Origin: Artemia franciscana
Lineage: Eukaryota; Arthropoda; Branchiopoda; Anostraca; Artemiidae
Length of the DNA stretch: 64,000 nt
Reading direction: 5' to 3'
NCBI RefSeq assembly: GCF_032884065.1
Contig: NC_088867.1
Location: 55,324,968-55,388,967 of the forward strand
In this document: positions 46,101 through 58,000 of the stretch, piece by piece
How positions within the stretch are numbered: position 1 is the stretch's first letter
Layout: each line of letters opens with the position of its first letter
Program-made: the position numbers and the translations under genes
Notes under the pieces: model-generated
Databases searched by the model: none
What the model saw: only the letters and a program-made list of their open reading frames with translations
Told to the model about the DNA's origin: nothing

Positions 46101-48977
46101 TGTTCAAGTTCAAAATTGAATGAAAAAAAACTAACAAGGCCCTAACGGTTTCGTTCTTCTATCGTGTGTTTAAAAGAAGGGCATAGCTACACTTAAATGT
46201 AGAAAAAATAATCGTTTTTTCTTGGGAAAATGGGGCTTCTTTATTGGTATTTTTCACCAAATCCCCATAATACTTAGGGCAATTTTTGACCTTTTGGAGT
46301 GGGCAAGTATCCCTAAGACCACCCCCTAGATCAACCCCCGATTTATTACTTCATGTATTTACTAATTGTTATTTTTTGTTACAAATTGTTGTTACTAATT
46401 GTTATTTAATTGTTACTAATTCTTACTTACTAATCACTCTCGCTTGCCTCATTCTAGCGACAGAAAGTTTTGAAACCAGAATTATTTCCACAAAAATGTC
46501 TTTTTTACACAATTTAAAACACAATAAGATATTACAAGAATTTATGAATTCGAAGGAAGTATCAAAAAACGAAATTGTAGAAAACAGGTTTTTTTTACAG
46601 TTTGGGTACACTAGAAATTAGCATCGAAATCATTTTTCGGTTTCTTGTTAATATTATAATTAAAAGAGTTTTCGGTTATTGCTTCCATGAAAAAAAGGAA
46701 GCAAAATCAAGAATTATACATACCAGCGAATATGCAGCCCGCCGACCACATATCAATAGATGTCGTGTAGAGCTTCGCTCCAAAAAGGACATCTGGTGGT
46801 CGATACCAAAGCGTCACAACTTCGGCTGAATAACAACGGACAGGTATACCATAGGCTCTTGCTAATCCAAAATCAGCTAACTTTAAATCTCCATTCTGTA
46901 GATTAAAATAGATTGACAAAAAAAGGTGAAAAGTCCATAGAAAAAACAAATTCGGTTCAGAGTGCAAGGACATCATAAAATTGGCATCGCCTCTTCCCCC
47001 AAGAAAAATGATTAATTTTTTCTTCATGCTAGATTTTTTTTTCTACATTTTAGCTGTATTTTACGTGTGTTAGGTGGTTCAATTAGTGGTTTTTATAGTC
47101 CACTGAGACAACGAAAATAACAAAGTTTTTCCGAGGCTCCTAGCTTTAGACATACCTTACAATGGGGTTGCCAAATGAATTTTTAAGGTGACTATTTCAA
47201 GACAATATTTATCAGGTTGAGATTCTGAAATACTTGGTTGGTCATATTTTTATTTTTTAGTTATTTTCAAGAAAAAAAAAATCGGAGTCAAATTATGAGG
47301 GTTGTTTATCATCAATTATACTCTTTTTCGGATGATTTCTTATATTTTCCATGTAATTCACCCCTTTTTACGTAGTTTATACCCAAATTAAAACGTCAAT
47401 CCCAGTGAAGCGTGTTTTGTTCATAAGCCTGAAGTCAGTTGACTGTTTATTCACATAATGTTAGGGTCTTCAAAAAATTTTCGTTTACTTATTGTTCTAG
47501 ATGAATCAAATAGGAGGACCAACTGGAGGAGGGAGCAAGAGGATGCATCAGGGGGCTAATTATTTTTTGAATTTCGCTATTTAGATTTTGAAAATATCTT
47601 CTCTTCAATATTTTTCATTAGAAAACAAGAGCTAAGACTTCATATGGCACTTCTGACAAGGTCGGAAGAATCATGAGCTCATATGGCATGAGCTCTAGCA
47701 AACTCTAAGAGTCAATAGATTAATTTAAAAGATAAATCAGAGGCTTAATGCCGGTCGGGATTCAAAATAAGAGCTCTGAGACACGAGAAGACACCTTCTA
47801 AACATCAAAATTCATTAAGATCCGATCACCCACTCGTAAGTTAAAAATACCTCATTTTTTCTAATTTTTCCTCTCCCTTCAGCCCCCAGATGGTCGAATT
47901 GGGGAAAAGGACTTCATCAAATCAATTTGTGCAGATCCCTGACACACCTACCAATTTTCATCGTCCTAGCAAGTCCAGAAGCACCGAACTCGCCAAAGCA
48001 CTGGACCCCCTAACTCCCCAGAGAGAGTGGACCCAGTCCGGTTACGTCAATCACGTATCTACGACATTTGCTTATTCTTCCCACCAAGTTTCATCCTGAT
48101 CTCTCCACTCTAAGCATTTTTCAAGTTTTCCGGTTCCCCCTACTCCCCCCACTGCCACGGGATCCAGCCGGGATTTAAAATAAGAGCTCTGAGACACGAT
48201 ATCCTTCTAAATATCAAATTTCATTAAGATCCGATCACCCGTTCGTAAGTTAAAAATACCTAATTCTTTCAGAATTAACACCCCTCCAACTCCCCCAAAG
48301 AGAGTGGATTCAGTCTGGTTATGTCACTTATCTAGGAGTTCCGCTTATTCTTCCCACCAAGTTTCATCCTAATCTCTCCACTCTAAGCGTTTTCCAAGAT
48401 TTCCGGTCCCCCCCCCCAACTCCCCCAAAAACACTGGATCCAGTCGGGATTTAAAATAAAAGATCTGAGTTACGAGGTCCTTCTAAAAATGAAATTTAAT
48501 TAAGATCCGATCACTCCTTCGTAAGTTAAAAATACCTCTTTTTTCTAATTTTTCAGAATTAACCCTCCCACCAACTCCTCCAAACAGAGCGAATCCATTC
48601 CGGTTATGTCAATTACGTATTTAGGACTTGTGCTTATTTTTCCCACCAAGTTTCACCCCGATCCCTCCACTCTAAGCGTTTTCCATGATTTTAGGTTTTC
48701 CCCTCCAACTCCCCAAATATCAATGGATCCGGTTGGAATTTAATATAAGAGCTCTTACTCATCTTACTTAGAGGAAAAGAGCATCATAATAACTGTCACT
48801 AGGGGTGTGACTCGAACCCGAAAAGCTATCCGAGCGTACGTATTTGTCCTTATTTGGGGGGTTTTCCTGGCAACCCCCCTTCACCTCGTACAAAAGATTT
48901 GTCATTGTAGCCAAAGCTTGCAAAATAAAGAAAAGTACAAGAGAAACTACTAATATATACATACATATACATATATA

Positions 48978-49065
<88 letters not shown>

Positions 49066-52000
49066 TACATATACATATATATGTATTGCATTTATTTTCT
49101 GGCATCATGGTTGTAGCAGCTGCTGCAGCTTAGTATAAAGAACGAACGCCATTTCAGAGCAATCGATAATCTAAAACATATTTTGAAAAATGAACTATCA
49201 AGCGACGATTAAACACCATTTGAAGCTGACTCAGCAAAGGATAACCGTTATTTCAGCAAACCTTAACAGCGAAATTTTATTGCAAAAACAAATGCATCGC
49301 ACAGAATAACCTGAAACCCCCCATAAACTGGTGTCAAATGGAAATAAAAGCTGTACCATTAGAATCACCATGGTCAAAAATCCCACACATAGAAGAAACC
49401 CCATTTTATACAACAAGGAAAATCACTTTTTCCCAAGGAAAGCAGTTATGTGTTTCCATTTTTTAAATCTGTTTTTCTACGAGTGATCGTACTGAAGCAG
49501 TGGTCATAGAATGTTGAGGGATGACTCATTTGAAAGGAAATCCCTATATCCAGGTTCTGTTTTAAGTAATAAAATTTAATATTAAAAATAAATACAATTT
49601 TTGACACTGAAGGCAAAATCCATTCCCAACTTACCTTCAATCAAATTCCACAGAGTATATTTAATGCTCACACTTTATGGAACTAGGGTAATTCAGGCTC
49701 AAGGGACTTCCTACAAGGGACAAATTCCTTCCCCTAGGTATGTGCCTGCATCATGGAAGACGACTGAAATCGAACATCTTACTGACCAAAAGCCTCATCA
49801 TTAGTAAGTTGGCTTGTTACAAAAGAATATTTTGGAGTTTCAAATATCTCTGAAAGACAGAGCGATACTGGCAATTTCTAAATCGTCTAAGCAGCGAGAA
49901 TATAAAAGAAACCACTTCGATAAGGGATTCACCAATGAAAATCTCTGCGTTAAAGCCATGTAATAACCAAAAAAAAATTTATGACACCACCTACCAAAAA
50001 AGGGCTACAATTTCAGCAATCATTTTGCATTTCTGAATTCATTTTAAATTTATACCAGTTCCAAAATTAATTGAGTCGAAATAGAAATTTCTCCCCTGGG
50101 GACGTGTCTCCGTCACAGACAACATTTTAAACTCCAATTAAAAAAAAAAATTATCAAGGAGAAGCTAACGAGAAGCTTTAAATCTCTCTGAAAGACAGCA
50201 CGTCAGTTGATTCTGATTGTAAAAGGTAAGGTAAAGGTAAAGGATACGGCATTAGACTTTACAGTCCGTACCGGCGGTGCTGATCTCCGTTTCTTGGCCC
50301 TTCAGCCAGGAAGTGCAATGGGGGGTTGGGGGCCAGCCATCCTGTGCTTTCGCACACCCTTCCTGTTTACCTTCCCCAGATTTCTCCAGGTACCCATTTA
50401 GAGCTGGGTCGACTCTGGCTAAGCTTGCAGAGTCACACCACTGACCCCGTCCCAAACTGAAGAATTGGGTACACTGGAATTCGAACCCGCGTCCTCTCAG
50501 ACAAGGGATCCCGAATCCAGGGCACTAACCCACTCGGCCAGGACGGCTTCTGATTGTAGCTACTGTTCCAACCATAATTTTAAATGATGGGAAGGCAGTG
50601 TGGTCTTCGTCAGTATTTAAGAAGAAAAGCATCATTGATAGTAAGCTACCTTGTTAATAAGAAGATTTTGAGGTTTCAAATCTCTGTGAAGAACATTGTG
50701 ATTATGGCAATATGCCAATCCTCTAAGCAGCTGGTACATAAAAGAAGCCACAACATCTGGATCTATTTCTCCATTTAAGCTGTCGAAGTACTTCTTTAGA
50801 TCTTGGTCACAGTGCTCAAATACCAAAGTCAATTTCTTTTCACTATGTAGCACATCATGCAACCTCACAATATTTTTATGCTTGAGCTCCTTTAAGAGGC
50901 AAATTTCTCTTAGTGCTGACGAGGGTACTCCCTGAAAGGAAAATCAAAGTCAAATTGTTTAGTGTTATTAATACAAATACTAAAAGCTTACAATGCATAT
51001 GATTAATCACTATACTGAATAACATGTTCAATACATCATATCTTATAAAAAGAACAATAGGTAAGTACGGTATAAGCATATTTATAAATTTATCTGTAAC
51101 TTTTCTCAAAAATGTTTTTTTTTTCCTGGAAACTGCCATACTACCATTTTCCGATGTGAAAAAATGATATAGATAGGTCACAACTTCGGAAAAATTCGTT
51201 TAGAGCCTTAATTTTGGAAAAACATTTTTCATATGAATTATCTCACAAATACTTTAGAGTAGTTATAATAAATTTTGTTAAAGATGAGTGCTGTGCTGAA
51301 TATTCTAAAAACTGCAATACAATTTCATTCGATTGTCAATAATATAGAATAACAAGTCGGTATAAATATACGAAAACATTTGCAGAATAAAATAAAATGT
51401 AATTAAAGTTGTTCTTTACAGAGGGAGAAGCTCCGTCCCCTGGTACTTCTATTATGTGAATATTACACCCTATGTTAAAATAGTAGACATTTCGTAAATA
51501 CTACATTCATTTATATTATCAACGCACTACAAAGTATTTCACTAAACTAGAAAAGTCAAAATAATACACAAATACAAGGAAAATTGTATTTATTTATTTA
51601 ACCACCTGAAGGGTAGAAGAAATTTCATTGATTAAAAAGCAACCAAAGAAGCAGATCATACGAATTTCAATATACGACTAAAAATATAGGGGAGGAAGAG
51701 GAATATAAAGGAGGAGGAAGAGGAGGGACGTAATTTCTCTGAGTTTCAACCGTAGGATTTGACATATAAAGGAGGAAGAGGAGGAGGACTGTAATTTTTC
51801 TGACTTTCAACCCTAGGGTTTGACTTATAAAGGAGGAAGAGGAATATAAAGGAGGAAGAGGAGAAGGAATGTAATCTCTCTGACTTTCAACCCTAGGGTT
51901 TGACTTGACCATTGATTAGAACCAGAGGGAGGCGACTTTAAGCTAAAGAAAATGTTAGTTTAGGCTGAAGATTTTGTCCTTGAGTAGGGGGGGGGTCCTT

Positions 52001-55000
52001 TATTCCTTCCAGTACGGGTCTGGGCTTCAAATTTGAAGTCATCTTGAGCATTCGAAAGAAATAATTACCATATGCATGAAAAAGTACACCTTGATTAGGT
52101 AATAAAGGCATTGTTACTCACTAATAGGCATGTTACTCACTAATAATATTAAGTAATTAAATGCTATTTTGTTTATTTTGAAATGATTCATGAAATAAAA
52201 CTATATTTACAAACAGCAGTATTGATTTAGTTTCCATTATTGGAGTCATTAAAACACAAACACAAATCCCTATAAAACCACCCAAGTTCCTGTTTATTAG
52301 CCAAGCGGGCGCTGACTTGCCACCCCCTGGTACAAGCCTGCATCTCAAAAGGCAACGTGTGCCACAGAATTCCGTCGAGTTTGGCACACCTCTCAAAACG
52401 CTTAGCACGGCTCCGCCACGCTGGGCACACGCCACCTGTTGTATATGATTTCTGATAGAGAGCAACTCTTCACTATTAGCATTAATAATCTCTTTCATTT
52501 CTCTTTCATACATCTTTTAAGCAGCTGCGTTGCTGTGTTTTCATGTGACCGTGTTCCTGGTCCTACTTGCTTTTGGTCACAAAAAAAAAAACGAAAAAAA
52601 AATCTTAAAAATGAAATTTGAGGTACTTGAGAATGCGACTTGGAAAGCTTTTTCTCTTTACCATTTCATAAAAACTGAACAAGTTGTATAATAATTTATT
52701 TGTAAATATTATTTATTTCCTTACTTTATAAATATTTTGTGTATTTAATTGTTATTCCAATTTATTTGATTAGTGTGGCATTTAGAGGCAGGAGACCACT
52801 CGACTTGGAAAGCTTTTAAGGGGTTCACTGCTAAAATAATTAAGTTCAAAAAAGTTTAAAATTTACGTTACCAAAATTGATCTCGTAGTTTTGGTTATGA
52901 ATGGATACAATATCAAACAGTTCGTGGTAACGAACTGCAGTAAGGAGCGACCCGGCTCAATAGTAAACGAAACTCTAAAAAGCGGATGCTAAAAGATACA
53001 TCAAAAGAATCGAATTTTCATGCTGATTCTAAATATATAAGTTTCATCAAATTTAATCTTTGTCATCAAAAGTTACGAGCCTGAGAAAATTTGCCTTATT
53101 TAGGAAAATAGGGGAAACACCCCATAAACGTCAAAGAATCTTAACGAAAATCACACCATTGCGTTCAGCGCATCAGAGAACCCATGGCAAAAAATTTCAA
53201 GCTCCTATCTACAAAAATGTGGAATTTCATATTTTTTGCCAGAAGAGAGATCACGGGTGCGTGTTTATTTGTTTGTTTTTGTTTTTGTTTTTTTTCCCAG
53301 GGGTCATCGTATCGACCAAGTGGTCCTAGAATCTCGCAAGAGGGCTCATTCTAACGGAAATGAAAAGTTCTAGTGCCCTTTTTAAGTGACCAAAAAAACT
53401 GGAGGGCACCTAGGCCACCTCCCACGCTCATGTTTTTCCCAAAGTCAACAGATCCAAATTTTGAGATAGCCATTTTGTTCCGCATAGTCGAAAACCAATA
53501 ACTTTGTCTTTGGAGTGACTCACTCACCCACAGTCCCTGGGGGAGGGGCTGCAAGTTACAAACTTTGTCCAGTGTTTACACACAGCAATGGTTATTGGGA
53601 AGTGTACAGAAGTTTTCAGTGGAATTTTCTTGGTTTGAGTGCTGTTGAGGGGAGGGGGCTATGTGGGAGGATCTTCTCTTGGAGGAATATGTCATGGGGG
53701 AAGAGAAATTCAATGAAAAGGGCGCGGGATTTTCTAGCATTACTATAAAAAAAACAATGAAAAAATAAAAACGAAAAAGTTTTTCAACTGAAAGTAAGGA
53801 GTAGCATTAAAACTTAAAACGAACAGAGATTATTACGCATATGAGGGGTTCTAAAAATACTTTAGCATAAAGAGCGAGGTATTTAGGAGGAGATAAATAC
53901 CTTGCTCTTTATGCTAAAGTATTTTTAGTAATTTCAACTATTTATTCCACGGCCTTTCTGATTCAGGAGTCATTCGTAAAGAATTGGGACAAAACTTAAG
54001 ATTTAGTGTAAAAGGCGAGGCATTAACGAGGGGACAAACCCCCTCATATACATAATAAAAAATATAAAAGTTTAAAAGAGTATAAAAGTTTGTTACGTAA
54101 GTTAATTCTTAAGTTACGTATATTTTTTACTAATACAAACGTTCGTTAAAAATTAAAATTTCTAGTTGCCTTTTTAAGTAACCGAAAAATTGGAGGACAA
54201 CTAGGCCTGCTTCCCCGCCCCTTATTTCTCAAAATTGTCTGATCAAACTAAGAGCAAGCCGTTTAGCCAAAAAAAAATTAATAAGCAAATTTTATTTTAA
54301 TAATAAATGTGCGGAGAGCCAAAATCAAAAATGCATTAATTCAAAAACGTTCAGAAATTAAATAAAAAAACTAGTTTTTTAAACTGAAAGTAAGGAGCGA
54401 TATCAAAACTTAAAACGAACAGAAATTACTCCGTATATAAAATGGGTTGTCCCCTCCGCAATACCTTGCTCTTTACGCTAAAGTTTGATTCTTTGCCACA
54501 ATTCTACCTTTTAAAACAATTAAAAACTTTAGCATAAAGAGCGAGGGATTGCGGAGGGGACAACCCATTTCATATACGGAGTAATTTCTGTTCGTTTCAA
54601 GTTTTGATATCACTCCTTACTTTCAGTTTAAAAATATTTTTTTTTATTTAATCAAACAGTTCGTGGTAACGAACTGTAGTAAGGAGCGACCCGGCTCAAT
54701 AGTAAACGAAACTCTAAAAAACGGAATTTTGATGCTAAAAGATACATCAAAAGAATCGAATTTTCATGCTGATTCTAAATATATAAGTTTCATCAAATTT
54801 AATCTTTGTCATCAAAAGTTACGAGCCTGAGAAAATTTGCCTTATTTTGGAAAATAGGAGGAAACACCCCCTAAAAGTCAAAGAATTTTAACGAAAATCA
54901 CACCATCGCATTCAGCGTATCAGAGAACCCTGTAGCAAAAATTTCAAGCTCCTATCTATAAAAATATGGAATTTCGTATTTTTTGCCAGAAGACAGATCA

Positions 55001-58000
55001 CGGTTGCGTGTTGATTTGTTTGTTTGCTTTTTTTTTCCAGAGGTCATCGTATCGACCAAGTGGTCCTAAAATATCGCAAGAGGACTCAAGCTAACGGAAA
55101 TAAAAAATTCTGGTGCCCTTTTTAAGTAACCAAAAAAATTGGAGGGCACCTAGGCCCCCTCCTATGCTCATTTTTTTCCCAAAGTCAACGGATCAAAATT
55201 TTGAGATAGCCATTTTCTTCCACATAGTCGAAAACCATAATAACTATGTCTTTGGAATGATTCACTCCCCCAAAGTCCCTGGGGGAGGGGCTGCAAGTTA
55301 CAAACTTTGTCCAGTGTTTACATACAGTAATGGTTATTGGGAAGTGTACAGACGTTTTCAGGGAGATTTTTTTGGTATGGGGTGGGGTTGAGGAGAGAGG
55401 GCTATGTGGGAGGATCTTACCTTGGAGGAATATGTCATGGGGGAAGAGAAATTCAATGAAAAGGGCGCGGGATTTTCTAGCATTAATATAAAAAAAAAAA
55501 CAATGAAAAAATAAACCAGAAAAACTTTTTTCAACTGAAAGTAAGGAGTAGAATTAAAACTTAAAATGAACAGAGATTATTACGCATATGAGGGGTTCTA
55601 AAAATACTTTAGCATAAAGAGCGAGGTATGTAGGAGGAGATAAATACCTTGCTCTTTAAGCTAAAGTATTTTTAGTAATTTCAAATATTTATTCTACGGC
55701 CTTTCTGATTCAGGTGTCATTCTTAAAGAATTGGGACAAAACTTAAGATTTAGTGTCAAGAGCGAGGCATTAACGAGGGGACAAACCCCCTCATATACAT
55801 AATCAAAAATATAAGAATATAAGAGTTTATTACGTAAGTTATTTCTTAAGTTACGTATAGTTTTTACTAATAAAAACGTTCGTTAAAAATTAAAAGGTCT
55901 TGTTGTCTTTTTGAGTAATCAAAAATTGGAGGGCAACTAGGCCTCCTTCCCCATCCCTTATTTCTCAAAATCGACTGATCAAAACTAAGAGAAAGCCATT
56001 TAGCCAAAAAAGAATTAATATGAAAATTTCATTTTAATAATTTATGCGCGGAGAGACGAAATCAAAAATGCATTAATTCAAAAACGTTCAGAAATTAAAT
56101 AAAAAAACTAGTTTTTTAAACTGAAAGTAAGGAGCGATATTAAAACTTAAAACGAACAGAAATTACTCCGTATAAGAAACGGGTTGTCCCCTCCGCAATC
56201 CCTCGCTCTTTACGCTAAAGTTTAACTCTTTGCCACAATTCTGCTTTTTAAAACAAATAAAAGCTTTAGCGTAAAGAGCGAGGGATTGCGGAGGGGACAA
56301 CCCGTTTCATATACGGAGTCTTGTTGCCTTTTTAAGTAGCCGAAAATTGGAGGGCAACTAGGCCTCCTTCCCCATCCTTTATTTCTCAAAATCGCCTGAT
56401 CAAAACTAAGAGAAAGCCATTTAGCCAAAAAAGAATTAATATTAAAATTTCATTTGAATAATTTATGCGCAGAGAGCCAAAATCAAAAATGCATTAATTC
56501 AAAAACGTTCAGAAATTAAATAAAAAAAAATAGTTTTTTAAACTGAAAGAAAGGAGCGACATTAATACTTAAAACGAACAGAAATTACTCCGTATAAGAA
56601 ACGGGTTGTCCCCTCCGCAATCCCTCGCTCTTTACGCTAAAGTTTAACTCTTTGCCACAATTCTGCTTTTTAAAACAAATAAAAGCTTTAGCGTAAAGAG
56701 CGAGGGATTGCGGAGGGGACAACCCGTTTCATATACGGAGTCTTGTTGCCTTTTTAAGTAGCCGAAAATTGGAGGGCAACTAGGCCTCCTTCCCCATCCT
56801 TTATTTCTCAAAATCGCCTGATCAAAACTAAGAGAAAGCCATTTAGCCAAAAAAGAATTAATATTAAAATTTCATTTGAATAATTTATGCGCAGAGAGCC
56901 AAAATCAAAAATGCATTAATTCAAAAACGTTCAGAAATTAAATAAAAAAAAATAGTTTTTTAAACTGAAAGAAAGGAGCGACATTAATACTTAAAACGAA
57001 CAGAAATTACTCCGTATATGAAACGGGTTGTCCCCTCCGCAATCCCTCGCTCTTTACGCTAAAGTTTGACTCTTTGCCACAATTCTGCTTTTTAAAACAA
57101 TTAAAAGCTTTAGCGTAAAGAGCGAGGGATTGCGGAGGGGACAACCCGTTTCATATACGGAGTAATTTCTGTTCGTTTTAAGTTTTAATGTCGCTCCTTA
57201 CTTTCAGTTTAAAAGACTAGTTTTTTATTTAATTCAGTTCAAAGACCACTATGTAGTGATAAGCCTACCATTTTTTCAACTACTGAAATATCTTGGTCAA
57301 TACACTAATTTAGAACTTATTGCCTGAGCTCATTGAATAATGCTTCTTTTTAGCTATGTTAGGGCATTTTCAGAAGGGTCAGTTGCCCTCCAATAATTCG
57401 GAGAAAAAATTATTATGTAGCCCATGCCCCTTGACTATCTGACTATGGAACCCTCTTGTCCCTCCAATAAAAAAGCTGGATCTAAGCCCTGGATATTTTT
57501 ACACTGTATTTTGGGCAATGGTCCTTTGTAAATGCCAAAAAGAGAATGGATCAACTTCAATAGTTACCAAACGCTTTCAAAGTGAAAATAATTAAACTTT
57601 GCTGGTATCTATACCCAAATCCATATTATTCACGACAGTCATCGCAAACAAGCACATCTACCAAACCTGTTTCGCAATTTTTTGTAAGCAAAATCGTAAT
57701 AAAATCTAGAAACTCCATATAGCCCTACTTGAAGTAAAAAAGTTGTCCTAAAGTGCCAAAAATAGCTGAAAGGGAATCCCATTGCTTGAATTAGTTAAGT
57801 GGATATTACACAACCATGTACATTTCTAAAATTAGGAAAAATTAAACTTTTAATTGAAAACACATTCGTATGCAGTTTTTGGTGGCAGTGGGTGCCAAAA
57901 AAATGTGGGAGAAAAATCAGCAGAAAATCAGCTAAAAATTATCAAAGTGAAGAAAGAAAGTTAAGCTTTCCTTTGAGGGTGTAGTTGTATTTGGGAAACA

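Noticed and set aside
47890-48099. 69-codon plus-strand frame with Pro/Ser-rich product
   Set aside because: It lies within one unit of a tandem repeat and is not preserved in the other units.
48951-49085. Poly-Ile/Tyr coding region on both strands
   Set aside because: Pure TA microsatellite; the long frames are an artefact of TA repeats having no stop in some frames.
52200-52445. Possible extra coding exon on the minus strand
   Set aside because: Open and GC-richer, but no domain or convincing splice sites; the competing second frame is equally open. Left as unassigned.
56222-56850. Two identical 68-codon minus-strand frames
   Set aside because: They are the same stretch of a 422-bp tandem repeat read twice, inside a non-coding mobile element.
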